64,000 nucleotides of DNA from Piliocolobus tephrosceles (taxonomy: Eukaryota; Chordata; Mammalia; Primates; Cercopithecidae): the NCBI RefSeq assembly GCF_002776525.5, contig NC_045444.1, positions 26,622,658 through 26,686,657 on the forward strand. Reading direction: 5' to 3'. Positions 12,571 through 29,644 of this stretch are shown piece by piece. Each line of letters opens with the position of its first letter. Position 1 is the first letter of the stretch. The position numbers and the translations under genes are program-made. Under the pieces are notes generated by a model that saw only the letters and a program-made list of their open reading frames with translations, searched no databases and was not told the origin of the DNA.

Positions 12571-15181
12571 ATTTAACCCAAACAAAATTCCCACATTTCT
12601 AAATTTTATATTTTTTGAGTTCCTGAAGCTTTATTTTTGTATGATTTTTGAGATAAAACTTTAACTTCTTCTCAAGTGAACAGACAGTTATTTCAATTCC
12701 ATTCTTTGAGTATGCTTCTAGGGGTGTAATTAAAGTAGCTGGGATGGACTGAACTGGACTCATTATTTTAAGTACAGTTATTTATTAACTTGTTTTAAAG
12801 AGTGGGTTTTTATTAGGACCGTGGTGTTTCTCTTTCTCAATTCTTATATTTCAAGTTTACACCTATGGTGTTTTAAGCTATGGTTTCTGATGATCTTGTT
12901 GGTCACAGTCTGGTTCAATCTGTATTCTAATTAGGAAATTCTCATTATTTCTGATCACCGATGGTATATTTTTCCATTTCCCAGGACGGTTATCAATTTC
13001 TTTTTTAAAAATATCTTTTCAGTATTGTTATGGTTATAGATCGCAAAGTAAAGTTGAATTATTTGCTTAACTTTATATTTAGTCCTTCGTTTCATTTATC
13101 ATTTGACAGATGCATCCAATAAGAAGACAAACTGTTTGTGAACAACAACATGATCTTTTCAGACCAACACTTTGCCTTCTATCTGACAGATATTTGGCAA
13201 TTATATGTTATTTTTGTAGGTAAATAGAAATCTTTATAAAAAATAAGGATCAGGTTTATAGATAACCTTTAATCATATCATCCTGTACCATCTCTTTAAA
13301 TAAAAGGTTTGTTCTGATAATATAACATATAAATCAATTTTTTTTTTTATTTTTGTAAAGTGAAAACTCCCACTGCTACATTCATTTTTTGGTTAAAAAA
13401 TAATACAAAATTTGTTTATTGGAAGTAGAAAACTCTTAAATCTTTTTGCATCAAGTCAAACGCCTTTATGTGTAAACTGTAGTTGTTTAAAGCATCACAA
13501 GGGACTCACATATATTCATGGAAGTGCTGAACTATTTTTAATTGATTATAATGCAAAGGAAAAGGGAAAGAGAGCAGTTTTAAAAACTATTTCCATCCTG
13601 TTCCTCAAATTCTTATTTGCATTAATGAATTATAAACATTCAGAGCTCGGCTTTGCTTAAGATGCAAAAAGCCACAAAAGAATAACAGTAAGAGTAAACC
13701 CAATAATCTACAAGATCACAACTTTACTTGAATCCAAACAAAAGCTGAGGTCTCAAGACAGCAAAATGCATTGAAATGCAAAGAGTAACAGGCCTTTTCC
13801 AGGAAAAACAGAACATATCAAGTATTACTCGTTTGTCAGAGCATGGGAGGAAGAGGCGACTACCGTAATAGAAGATTTTTTTTTAAAAAAAGCTATAATT
13901 ATAAAATATTCTTAAAACTGGGTGTAGTTTAATGTGAAAGTTTAGAATCCCTGGAAATACCCAACACAAAGAATTTCTTTCACTGAATTTACAAGAGAAA
14001 GACGGAAGGCAGAACAGGAAACCTGAGAGAGACCCCTGATTGGCTCACAAACATGAAGCCCCATCCAATCCTGACTCTTCTCTCAAACACAGGAAAACCT
14101 CTAAACCACTGGGGAAGAGGAAGAAGATCTTCCACCTCCCTGAAGCAAGACAGAGGTCCTATGAAGTAGGTATAAACAAATAATCTGCCTCTAGAAAAGG
14201 AGCAGGGAACCATCTCTCCTCCAAAGGCAAGTAAGCTGCAAAGACAAGTTATCACTGAAGCAAAAGTAAAAGGCAAAGCCCTATGTCCCTGAGGGAGGGG
14301 TAAGAAATTCTCCTGGTCTCGCTACAAGCTTGTTAGTCATAGCAAGCAAGGCTAGTGTATTGCTTGGAAATGGATACAAAATTTTATTGCCACTGGTCCC
14401 AGACAAAAAGGTACACCACCACTCAGGGAAGAATAGGAGCAAAAGCTGTCTGACCCTAGAAGAGGGGCACAAAAACTGCTTGGACCCAAAATTCTACATT
14501 GATATAAAAAAAAGACAATTGCTACCCTGGGGATGGGGCAAAAGATTATCTTCTGCCCCAAATTCCCCTAGATATAAGGGAGAGTTTCACTGCCAGGGGA
14601 GGAGAAGGGCCCACCTTCAAAACCCAGACACACAGGACCTAAGACAAAGACGGGAACAAGAGAAAAGAGAACCTTTTTGCACCCACCGAGAATCTTCCAC
14701 TTAGTAACAGGTCACAGCATTCTACCATTGAGAGAAGGATAAGAGTGTGAGAGAGACTTTCCAGTGAGGCAGATATGCAGGAAATATTGAAAACTGAGGG
14801 ATGAATAGACATATTCCAGGTCTCACCCTAAGCACAAGGTAGCATCTGTCCACCAAGGGAGGGATCTGAAAGCTTTGGTTCCGTAAAGGTAACTACAACA
14901 AAAACAAAACCCAAATCCAGCCTATTTGATTGGCCAAATCCTTCACACTAATAAACTGACATTAAATATGCTTTTTCTCTAGACATAAATTTTACTTACG
15001 TGAATCTCTAAAATATGAAGGAGAGGATGGAGGGATACTTTTCACCTCAACTCTAGTGATGGAGCTTCTGTGGTGCCTCTATGAGGACTTTGAACTGAGC
15101 TCTCTACAGTTGATTTTTTTTTCCACGCATGAAACTCACATCTCAGAATGTCTCACCTCTGGCTCACACTTGAGAAAGTGT

Positions 15182-15234
15182 GATAGTAGGCAGTTATAGA
15201 TAGTAGGCAGATATAGGATAGTAGGCAGGATAGT
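15182..15234 (+). repeat. Short minisatellite, gatagtaggcag x 3
   Basis: gatagtaggcag occurs three times with 5-6 nt spacers, then a partial fourth copy (gatagtg). Confidence 0.95.
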
Positions 15235-16595
15235 GTTGGCTGATTTGCACTATGACTCCATTCCCAGAGTTTATTGGGGCAAAAGGCTCACAGTAATTTT
15301 GCAGACCAAAAGCAGACCACACAGGATAGAATTCTGGCATATAGATATCTTTGATCTAGTACAAGTTTGTCTAGCTGGATACAGAGATTCAAACAGTAAG
15401 AGAACGGACATTCAGAGAGGCAAAGTAACAAGCAAAAGCTTCATGTTCTTTGGCCAAAGGAAATGAAATTAGAAAGATTCAGCAGAAAGAAGACTTTCAA
15501 AAACCTTGGCAAGCACAGACACACTCAGACACGTGTGCGTGCACACACACACGCCCACACATCCATACCCCTCAAGAGAGTTCATTTTAAAAGATCTACT
15601 AGGCTCACAAAGAGGCTAAAGCACAACAGGACTAGTTCAAATAAGATTCTCTGTATCTCCTTACCTCTCTTTACCACTCTTACCTCTTCCAATCAATGTT
15701 GAGAGATGAGTGGACATCAGAAGCTAACTAGCAGGGACACACAGATATTCCACCCAAAAAAGTAAAAAATAAAAATAATTTTAAAAAGTTAACAAGCTGG
15801 GAGGGGTAGGAAAATAAATGCAGGGAAGAGCAACAGAGAATGCAACACATATATGCCCTCCTGTCCTTCTCCAGGCTAGAGGCAGCACAAATAGGAAACA
15901 AGTAAGATTTGATGACGCAATGAGTTTAGAATTTTGATTTGTATGTATATATGGTAGACTATGCATTCTAATTACCAAATTGAGGTTGCATTTCTGACTT
16001 AAAATGACTGACAGTTCTGTCTACTACCTAGTGTAAACCAAAAGGATTGGGATTTGACCAAGTTTTGATCTGGAGTGAGAAAGATTACTGAGTTAATTTT
16101 AAAGGTCAGTGGGAGGTAAACATAAAGTTATGCTTTAGCTATGTCAGAGTCACATTTTTAAACATACTGGTTACACAATGACTATTAATACTCCCTACAA
16201 TATTCCCATAATAGTTAATGTCATGGGAATTTTCTCAGCATGTATTATGGGTATTGTCCAGTTTCACAATTTCAGGTAGTGTTTCCTACTTTGGTATCCC
16301 CAAAGTAAAGTCAGTCTAGACTAATCATATCATATTGAGAAATTTGTTTAATTAACCTAAGCAATAGTATAATTATAGTTAAAGTTCATAATAGTATTCC
16401 TAAGTAAATGAAGAATTCCTAAGGGACTTCTGAAGTAGCAACTAAGAATTCCATAATGCTAAGTATGATAAAGTAAGTGGGTTGAATGTATTTATGTTAA
16501 GTCATGCTGAATATTGGTAATTTATTTAAGTGTATAAGAAAATTACCAATCGGAATGTTTATTAATGTAACAATTATATATATATATATAAATAT

Positions 16596-17295
16596 AATAG
16601 TCTTCACTTAACCATGGTTTTACTTTCCACGGTTTCAGTTACTCTGTCAGCCACAGTCTGAAAATACTAAATGGAAAATTCCAGAAGTAAACAACTCATA
16701 AGTTTTAAATTGCCTGTTACTCTGAGTAACATTTTGAAACCTTGCACTGTCATTTCACTCAGTCCTGGTTAGCACGGGAATCATTCCTTTATCCTGCATA
16801 TCCACACTCTATGTTAACTGTCTGGTATTCACTTACTGGCCACCCCAGTTGTAAGACTGACAGACCACAAGAAGAGTGAGTGTAGTACAGTAAGAGCTCT
16901 TCTGAGCTCACATGTGTATATGCATATGGGTGTATTTTGCCAGACTTGCATCTAATTATAATAGAGGTCAAATTTTGTACTCTTGGGCCTATACTTTATG
17001 TAAAATTATAAAAATCACTGTTAGGGACTGTAATCCCAGCACTTTGCGAGGCTGAAGCAGGTGGATCACCTGAGCCCAGGAGTTTGCAACTCCTGTTATA
17101 ACAGTATATTGTTATAATTGTTCTATTTTATTGTCATTATTGTTATGAGGCTCTTACTGTGCCCGTTTATAACTTAAACTTTATCATAGGTATGTGTGCA
17201 TAAGAAAAAACATGGTGTATACATAGGGTTCAACACTATCCATGGTTTCAGGTATCCACTGAACTTACCTACCTCCAATAAAGGGGACTTCCGTA
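16596..17295 (+). mobile_element. Tigger-like (pogo-type) non-autonomous DNA transposon, interrupted
   Basis: The left part (tggttttactttccacggtt, then ctaaatggaaaattccagaa) and the right part (17095-17295: cagtatattgttataattgt, tttatcataggtatgtgtgc, tccatggtttcaggtatcca) follow the layout of a Tigger-class element I recognise. 59240-59825 is a second copy in the same orientation. 16896-17090 is foreign to it (see separate entry). Confidence 0.7.
16896..17090 (+). other. Patchwork insertion copied from two nearby loci
   Basis: 16896-16939 resembles 17403-17444 (both end gggtgtattttg; one 2-nt indel and a few mismatches). 16935-17090 matches 20616-20771 base for base in length (156 nt) with about 11 mismatches. 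The two source segments share ttttg at the join. The patch includes the first 65-70 bp of the Alu at 20704 and interrupts a Tigger-like element. Confidence 0.85.
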
Positions 17296-19027
17296 GCTGT
17301 ATGGGACTTTAGAGGTTACCATGTATTCTCACCTTCTCTCTTTCGACCTTCCCAGCAATCTAACTTTATAAGATAATAGACTTCTTTACAGAAGTTTCTA
17401 GAACTCTTTTGCGCTCACGTGTATATGCATACGGGTGTATTTTGTGTTTGTCAATACTGGTGGATATGTACACATGCCTATTTTGGGTGAACATAAATAA
17501 AAGAAAGGATGTCTTCTCCTCTATGTTTACTAGACCCCTCTAGCCACCACAGCTAATTCCATCTTTTTGTCATTTGATAGCTTTTGTAACCCAGATTTTA
17601 ATCTCATATGCATGTCTTCTTTTCAGACAAAAAATACATATATTGGTTCAAATTATTTTTCAAAGATCTCATGTAGTTCTGAAGAAATAGAAAATATGAA
17701 AAATAAATATTTACAAACTAAATGTGAAACTGAACACTGTTTTCAAGAATCAAATCTCAAGTAAATTCTATGAAAATATCTTATTCACAGTCAAGCAGAA
17801 TCAGTAAGTGCAAACAGGCTATATTCTTGACGCTCAGTGTGATAACAACATTCATTGATCTCAAGAGTTTCAAATGCTGACAAATCTCTCCTTTACAGTT
17901 TTAATTAGAATATATTGTGTGACTGACAAATGTACTCATTATTTCCTTTACTAGTTGGTCAGACTATATATCTTAGAGTCTTAAGGCTTTTCTTCAAGAG
18001 AAAGTTCAGAGTTAAAGGCAGAAAAATAAGATTGATATTTACCTGAAATCCAATAACAAAGAGTAAAGGCTTGTTCTTAATTTAAAATGTTTTATAAGAC
18101 TTTATCCTTTATAAAGTTCATAAGAACACCCTAACGTAATTCATTAGTGTTATCTCAGCATGTTTGCTTCATTACTATGAAACTCAATCTTTATGAGAAA
18201 TTCTGACAAAGATATACAATGCTGAAGATCATCGAAATCTAAGGATAAGAGGTGACTTAAAGGTGCAGAAAATGATACTCCTACTATAAGGTTAGTGTCA
18301 TTCAGGTACAGATTACATCCTGTAATCTGTTGTGTATGCCTGCCCTAGGGTTATTTAGAGTAGAGACTAACCTATTTCTGGAGTTCTGAAGTGGGTCTTA
18401 AGCTGGTGATTGTATGTGTTCACATGTGTATGTGTGTATCTGTGTGTCAGTAGTAGGATTTCTAACTCATAGAATGATAAATCAGTGAATAACTGATGGG
18501 CTATACATTTCAACCCATGATTGGAGGGACAGCTGATTATAAAATCCACAGGGCAGTTCTGAAGATGCTGGGGACAGGACTGAGCTGAAGAACAGGACTT
18601 GGTCCTTCAATTGTCAAATAAGCAATCACATGGATATAGCACCATCCTTCCATAGTATGTGAACAAATGAACTTTAAACACATCTTTTAGAGAATATGTT
18701 TGACAGGAAGAGACTGCTTCCCATTCTTCCGGCTATTCTTCTCTTCATAATGTCATAAACGAGAAACCTACCTTGGATGATGTCAAACTTATTCATTACT
18801 TTAACTTTATAGCTCCTAAAAGTGACTTCATTTAAAGGAAGACCTGTTTTCCAGGTATTTACAGGAGCTATGAAATTAAAGAGTAATGTATAATTTTGAA
18901 CAGGATCCAAGTGCTCTTTAGATATTATAAGGTGGAGACATGTGCACGTACTCCTTATGTCAATCAAATAGAACACACCTTCATACATAAGGTCAGTGTA
19001 TCAGTATAGCAAGTGGGTAAGAGCACA

Positions 19028-19832
19028 GACTCTGCCAGTTTCCTATTGTTGCTGTAACAAATTGCCCCAAACTTGGTGGCTTAAAACAACATAAATTTAT
19101 TATTTGACAATTCTGAAAGTCAATATCCAGGATTGGTTTAACCGGGCTAAAGTCTGGGTGCTGGCAGAGCTGGTTCCTTCTGGGGACTCTAATCAGGAAG
19201 AGCCCATTTCTTTGCCCTTTCCAGCTTCTAGAAGCCACTTGCCTTTCTTGGCTCAGGGACCTTTCCTTGTATTATGCCAACCTCTTGCTTCCATAGTCAC
19301 AACTCCTACTTCCTCCTTTGTCCTGCACCCCCCCCCCTTATAAATTTCCATGTGATTAAATTTAGGGTACCTCCAGATAAGTCAAGATAATTTCTGATCT
19401 CAAGATCCTCAACACATGCATAGTTACAGCTATATGGGAGGAACAAGTTCTAATGTTCTCTAGCACTGCAGGGAGTGAACATGGTTAACACTAATTTGGT
19501 ATGTTTTCAAAACACTACAAAGAAGATTCTGAATGGTCGCAACATAAAAAAATGATAAATGTTTGTGGTGATGAATAGGCTAATTTACCTGATTTGATCA
19601 TTACATGTTGTATCATGTATGTATATGTACAAGTATTATTTTGTAGCCTATAAATATATACAATTATTATGTGTCAACAAAGTTTTTTTAAAAAAGCAGC
19701 ATCTTCCTCCCACCAAAAATTCTTTCACTTAATCACACCTGCAAGTCCCCTTTTCCATACAAGGTAACAGTCAAAGGTTCTGGGGATGAGGACCTGGATA
19801 TTATTTGGAGGGCATTGTTCAGCATACCACAG
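19028..19832 (-). mobile_element. MaLR LTR (MLT1-like), reverse orientation, split by an L1 fragment
   Basis: On plus it reads ttgctgtaacaaattgcccc, ggtggcttaaaacaacataa and continues to about 19424; it resumes at 19722 (cttaatcacacctgcaagtc) and ends near tcagcataccaca. The gap is the L1 3' end at 19425-19715. Confidence 0.75.
19425..19715 (+). mobile_element. L1 3' end fragment nested in MaLR LTR
   Basis: Contains gttacagctatatgggagga, aaaatgataaatgtttgtgg, gatttgatcattacatgttg and acaattattatgtgtcaaca, the order seen in older primate L1 3' ends. The tail is degenerate. Confidence 0.75.
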
Positions 19833-20360
19833 ACTCCAAAACCAGATCACAGGAACTTGCATATCAGTTATCTCTGAGACAATGTTCCAAGGATCTCTCA
19901 CATTTCTGTCCACCTTGGGAAAAGAGAAGCCTTAGACTCTATTTTCAAGGATGTTAATAAGGTGTCCTTCGAAGATAGAGATTACATCTCTCTCGGAAGC
20001 AAAAGGCAGGTTTGCTTATAGGCTTAGAAGATGGAGAAAGTAACTTTTTCTGGAGCAATGAACAGAAAAAAAAAAAAAAAAAATGTGTTCCCTAAGCTCC
20101 AGATTCTTCTCTTGTAACAAGTGCCATGGTATGTGCAGGTGTCACCTTTGGGTTACCCTGTGGGGAGTAAAGATCAGGATCCTGAAACAAAACTACGGAT
20201 ACTCTGGCTATTGTTATTGATCTTAGTAACAAACTGTATTTTGTATCAGAAGTTTCATGTCTTCTGCCAGCATCCAAGAAAGTGTAGCAGGCTAATGTTT
20301 TAGCTTGCAAACATAATAAAATCTCAGCGCTTTCACAGTTCTTGACAAGTGGTATCACCT

Positions 20361-20545
20361 ACTAGCTATGTGACTTTAAGAAATGACTTCACCTGTCTGA
20401 GTTTCAATTTCCAATCTATAAAATGGAGCTAATAATAATGCTGACCTCAGGGAGTCATTGAGTGGATTGTATGGGACAATGCACATAAGGTGCGCAATCT
20501 TGATACACAGTAAGTACTCATTAAATGTTCACTATTATTGCTGTC
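20361..20545 (+). mobile_element. MIR SINE
   Basis: agctatgtgactttaagaaa, ctgtctgagtttcaatttcc, ctataaaatggagctaataa and aagtactcattaaatgtt in MIR order. Confidence 0.88.
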
Positions 20546-20615
20546 ATTGATTTTATTATCACAAAATAAGGTGGTATAGTCTAAAATTAAAAAGACACAT
20601 CTAGAGGACAAAATG

Positions 20616-20771
20616 TTTTGCCAAACTTGCATCTAATTATAAAAGAGGTCTAATTTTGTACTCTTGGGCCCATACTTTAGGTAAAATTATAAAAATCACT
20701 GTTGGGGACTATAATCACAGCACTTTGTGAGGCTGAGGCAGGTGGATCACTTGAGCCCAGGAGTTTGCAAC
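20616..20771 (+). repeat. Source-like copy of the 16935-17090 segment
   Basis: 156 nt with about 93% identity to 16935-17090; it runs from unique sequence (acttgcatctaattataa) into the first part of an intact Alu. Confidence 0.9.
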
Positions 20772-21002
20772 CAGCTGGGGCAACATGGTGAAAGGCTGTC
20801 ACTACAAAAAAAAAAAAAAAATTAGCTGAGCATGGTGGCACACACCTGTGGTCCTAGCCACTCAAGAGGCTGAGGAGGGAAGATCACTTGTGTGCAGGGG
20901 GAGGAGTTTGCAGTGAGTCGTGATCACACCACTGTGCTCCAACCTGGGCACAGTAAGACTCTGTCTCAAAAAAAAAAAAAAGAAAAAGAAAAAAAAGAAA
21001 AG
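20704..21002 (+). mobile_element. Alu, old (J-like)
   Basis: Both monomers with many changes and the block ggatcacttgagcccaggag typical of older Alus; A-rich tail to 21002. The first 68 bp are also found in the patch at 16935-17090. Confidence 0.9.
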
Positions 21003-21689
21003 AATAACAGTTGGGAAGAACTGTACATAGAAATCTTATGTTTGCATTGTTTTACTTGCAGTATGACTTATGACTTGAAGTAGATGAATTGAATCTTAGC
21101 TCATCAATGCCACAACAAAAGAAGCAGCAAAATTATCACCCTTTTCAACCCACATTATCCCTATATTTCTATTTTGAAAAAAACCTTGGTAAAAAAAGGC
21201 TCTGTGTTATGTGAAACAGTGACCTCAAGTCCCCAGTTTAATTACGGGATCTATTGAAACTACAGTTTTTCTGTTAAAGCTGCAAGCATTAATAACTTTC
21301 AAATCCAGGTAAAAATGCTTTGAATTCTTTTAAGCACTTTAAAAATATGAAATGATATGAAAGGTTATTTTAATATTTCTTCTATTTAAATATCTGTGTT
21401 TGAGTAGAATTAAGGTATATGGTTTAAAAACAAGTACTGCACTAGTGGAATACATGTAACAATAAATTGAATAGTAAATTATCATTTTTATATTTTTTCC
21501 TTTGTGCTAAAATTATAATTCATATTACAATGAAAAACAAATCTTGGAAAAGATACCCAAGAAGATAAAAATGCATTCAGTCTTAGAAAGAGCATCTATC
21601 TTGTTCTGTTAGAGAAGGTAACAATTATACCTGGCAAGAATGGCTAATTTAAATTCTCTAATCATTTAATCTAATTTTGCCTCCTGTTG

Positions 21690-21910
21690 ATACTCCTTTT
21701 ATTTTCTAGCACAGTATCCTACTTTAGTTTCTGTATAGCACTTATCATTATCTTATTCATTTATGTGTTTACTTGCTTATTATTTCCTTTCCGCTGTTGG
21801 ATATAAGCTAAATAGGAAGCTTTATCCTCTTTACTGAAGCATTCCAATCACCTAGAACAGCACCTGGCCCCGATATGGCACTCACCTTTTAGTGACTGAA
21901 AAATAATAAA
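21690..21910 (+). mobile_element. LINE L2, 3' end
   Basis: gtatagcacttatcattatc, then aatcacctagaacagcacct and a degenerate aataaatc end. Confidence 0.6.
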
Positions 21911-22926
21911 TCAAGTAGTTGAGTTTTAAAAAAGGAAGAGCATGAATTTCACAAAAATTTTGACAACAAATTCTAGGTGGGTGAAAAAATACACGTAATA
22001 AATATCTTGTCCTTATGGAAGTTTATCTTTAATAAATCAGTAATATATTTTCATTTAGCAAATGAAATGAGATACATGCAAATATAACAAATGGACAATT
22101 TCCTTTCTCATTTATTTAACTGCTGTTTTCACCCACGAGATTCCTCAAACAAAGCCAAGAGTATATGTAACATTTAGGGGGTTTTCAATAAACCTCTAGG
22201 AGAGAAAAAAATCAAAGAATGAATAAAGGCGGATTTTTTTGGAAATGCTGTTGGTTTTATTTCTTCAGAGGTAGAATCTGAGTTTACATAAAAGATGTCC
22301 AAGATATTTATGTTTATTTACAAACAGCAAACTCTTTATATCCTTGTACTTCAAACTATATAAATTTATCAATATCAGAATTTCTATCAAGCTTCCAAAT
22401 CATTTGTCAAACTAAGCATTGCTTCGCAGTCTTCAGGTTCAATGGTAGACACTCTACCTAAGTAAGTGAATGCACATAGAATTTAATTTTTCTGATGCCA
22501 AGAATGACAAGTTTTCATTTGCCAAATCTAAGTCTCTGCTTTGACATGTTAATCTCATATTGTAATGTGTATCATTATTCTGTTTAATGGAAAGGAAAAA
22601 GATAAACCAATAAAAAGATATTAAGCTGTTTCTTGTGTAGAAAGACAAAAATGTTAAATATATTTCAGATGTGAAAATTTGTAAAATGTTCTCATAACCT
22701 TCATACTGTCAAAGCAGTACTGGACAGATGTGCCTTGTGGTCATTGTGGCTATTAGAGTTGATCTCTGTTGTGATGGGTGGAATGCAAAGAACCACCAAT
22801 GTCCTTGATATTGTTCTCAAAGTTAGGATTATTAGCAGGAACATCAAGTCATAGTACAGGAACTGACACAATTTAAAAGGACTCTCTCTGTTACATATTT
22901 TAGTCCTTCTTGAAAGTGTGTGTGTC

Positions 22927-23242
22927 GGCCGGGCATGGTGACTCATGCCTGTAATTCCAGCTCTTTGGGAGGCTGAGGCAGGCAGATCACCTGAGGTCAG
23001 GGGTTTCAGTACAACCTGGATAACATGGTGAAACCCCATCTCTAGTAAAAATACAAAAACAAGTTGGGCATGGTGGTGGACACCTGCAATCTCAGCTACT
23101 TAGGAGGCTGAGGCAGGAGAATCACTTAAACTTCGGAGGCGGAGGTTGCAGTGAGTCGAGATTGCACCACTGAGCTCCAGCCTCGGTGAGAGAGTGAGAC
23201 TCTATCAAAAAATAATAATAATCATAATAATAAATGAAAATA
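22927..23242 (+). mobile_element. Alu (S-like)
   Basis: Starts ggccgggcatggtgactcat, has the block acctgaggtcagg, and ends in an (AAT)n-type tail. Confidence 0.93.
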
Positions 23243-23628
23243 TCTGAGTCAAAAACAAAACAATGTAAATATTATTTACATAGACAGAATGTGCTATTTC
23301 ATTGTCCATCTAAAACTATCAAGACCCTATCATCTGCTATCACATTAAGAGAAAAGTAGGAAGACAGCCTCTGTCACATCTAATTTAAAGTGAAAATCTT
23401 AACTTTAATTAGATACTCCTTCAGAATTTTAAATTATGGAGGATTTACATTGCCTTAATAAGTAAATTACAAGAAAGACAAAAACAGGGATGGTTTTATT
23501 TTAGATAAAAAATATACTTTTTATCAGGTTTGATTTAAAGTAAAGTTGTGTTGAATGAAGAATATTCTCATGCTCTCATTTCCTCTAAAAGATTGGAGAG
23601 ACCTCCATTTACTACCACCCACGCTATA

Positions 23629-26791
<3,163 letters not shown>

Positions 26792-26804
26792 AATAATTTT
26801 AGTC
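26792..26804 (+). repeat. Target-site duplication, right copy (L1 at 23642)
   Basis: aataattttagtc, directly after the A-rich L1 tail. Confidence 0.88.
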
Positions 26805-26839
26805 TATCTCTGCTTTTATTTTCTCATATTTTCTCATCT

Positions 26840-27420
26840 CAATCAAGTTCTGATTCATTCTGCACCCAAAAACCAGATTGATCCTCCTAAAATATCACTT
26901 TGTTCACATTATTCTTTGACTCGAAACATTTCCTTTTATTCCTTTGGGATTTTTTCTAAACTCCTTCACTTACATTCCAGGCCCTTTATTTTAGCGCCTT
27001 TCACTTTCCACTCTCTTCTGCCATTATTACTTTCAAAGGAAACCTCCAGTAGCTTTCCATTTAGGTCCCCCACATCCTCTTTCTAGAGATTGTGCTTTTC
27101 TGTTTTTCTCATGGAATTTCTGGTTGCAGAAACGCCTCCTCTCCCTCTTTAACGTTTCTCCATTAAGATCTAGCCCAAATACCGTAGCCTGCCCAAGGAG
27201 TTCTCTGAGTATACCCACATAAAGATATCTCTTGCTTTCTGTGAATACCCATTACACAGGTATTCTCTATTGCTCATATATTTCTTTAAGACAGCTTCGA
27301 ACTTATTAATTAAATGCTGCAATGACTTTAAACTTTTTGTGTGCTTATATCATCTCTAAAGGTAGATTATGAACCTCTTGAAGGCAGAAGTCATTCCCGA
27401 AAATTCCTTTTATCTCCTGA
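26840..27420 (+). mobile_element. Possible L2-like remnant
   Basis: Weak similarity in layout: aaactccttcacttacattc, and near the end agattatgaacctcttgaag. A profile search is needed to confirm it. Confidence 0.4.
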
Positions 27421-28283
27421 GATATAGCTACCATGATGTCCTTCCTAAAATAAGCACACAATTAATGTTCCTCAAATCATGTATTTCTAAAATATTCAAG
27501 AAGTAAGCAGACTTTATACATGAGGAAACAGGTCCAGAATCATTTGTTAACATGCCTAAAAATGACTGGCAGCCAGTGAAGACCTGGTTTGATTTATTAT
27601 TTGCAATATTTTCTACTGATACCAAAGTTAACATTGTTTTGTTACTAGATTACTTGTTCCTAAGCCAAATAAGTTATAAAATACATTGATTTTATTAAAA
27701 TGTACATATATCTGTTTGCATGTATATAACTTTATATATGTACCTATAAATAAAAATAGGTATAAATGTATTAAGTTTCTCTGGAGATACTGATATTCCA
27801 AGGGCAACTCTAGAAAACTTCATTTCAGTGATGTGTAAAGTAAAAAATAAAATGCAAGAATTGTGATGACAATGTGGACGTTGATATTTTTCATGCATTT
27901 TGAGTGACATGATCAATAGTCTAATGAAAACCAACTGTTATGAATGTCTCTGAAATCCTATTAAATTTTGTGTTCTGCCATACAGCACTGTAAACATATC
28001 AGTGTAAACTGACATTTCCCAGAAGATGGATAATAGTTCAATTTTAATCCTGATAATATTTAGAGTATAGGAGATGACAGCAAGTGTCATTTTATAATGA
28101 AGGTTTTAATACACTGGTATATGAAAACAGAGAAACAATGTTACTGAAGACATAACATTAAAAAATATTTTTGAACCAATCAGAAGAACTTGAGTTCTGG
28201 TTAAAACCAGTCTGACACACACTGGATTTATCCTTTTAAAGTGCTTTATCTCTGAGTAGTTTGATGTTAATGTCACAGTGTCA

Positions 28284-28565
<282 letters not shown>

Positions 28566-29644
28566 TTAATCTTCTTTACACTGCATAATGCCACCGTTTA
28601 ATTAACTGGCACAATTAGCGTTTTTTAAATTCAATGCTAAAAATTAAACTCTAAAATATGCCAAATGTATCTTGTAGTTTTGATGCAAGAAGGCCAGCTA
28701 ATTGCATTACTTTAATTAAAACAGAAATTACTTCTGCGAATGGGTTGCAGGTAGTTAATTATCCTTTTGTCTGTAACTGTCTGGATAGCAAAAACATGAC
28801 AGATCATTAGATAACTTGTAACTTGTAAAATAGGCATTTATTAAAACATCCGGCACATTTAATTTTATAATGCATTACAATCTATTTAGCATTTTCTTTC
28901 GATACTAACTGTACCATTTATTATATTTGACAATGCTAAAATCTTCAGAAAATTTAAGACACACCAACCCCAAGTTTGCATCTACAAATTGTCAGAGGCA
29001 AACAAAGAATCATATAGTATCATTAACTTGCTTGTGAATATATTACAGTTGCCCAAACATGTGACTTATTCTTTTTAGAAATAAAATTAAATACCAGTTA
29101 TAGCATCCCTTTTTCTTCAAATTTTAATTAGAATGTTAGAGGCTGATGCTGTCTGACAGTAACTCTGATGAACAACACAGGCCTTATCAAAAACAAAAGA
29201 AAAATGAAAACCCCAAACAAAAAACTGCCTCCTGAGTTTAAAATGTCAGCATCAAAGTAGCTCTTTCTATAGAGTGAATTCCCTGTTTTGGACTTCTATA
29301 TAAAAATATACACAAGATTCTCCAATTACCGGGGCATCTTATGCTTGGTTTACTGTATATAATTTTAAAGGAAATAATTTTTATATAAAAGGAAAAACAT
29401 ACTGAGCTTTATTAATAAAACTGAAGATACAAAAGACTCAGCTGTATTTGGATAACCACACAATAATTGATATTCATAATAAAGTAAAATAATATTAAAA
29501 TTTGGAAAATAATAAAAATAAGCAATTATTTATACACCTAAAAATACAAAGTATATTAACATTTATATTTATTTTCTTGTGTTTTTTAAATTAGTGTAAT
29601 TGAGTATTAAATATATATAAAATAATGTTGATAACTTAAAAAAA

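Noticed and set aside
14330..14704. A 124-codon open frame that might be a small gene
   Set aside because: No splice, promoter or family match that I could see; opposite-strand frames overlap it, and the region looks like an old repeat.
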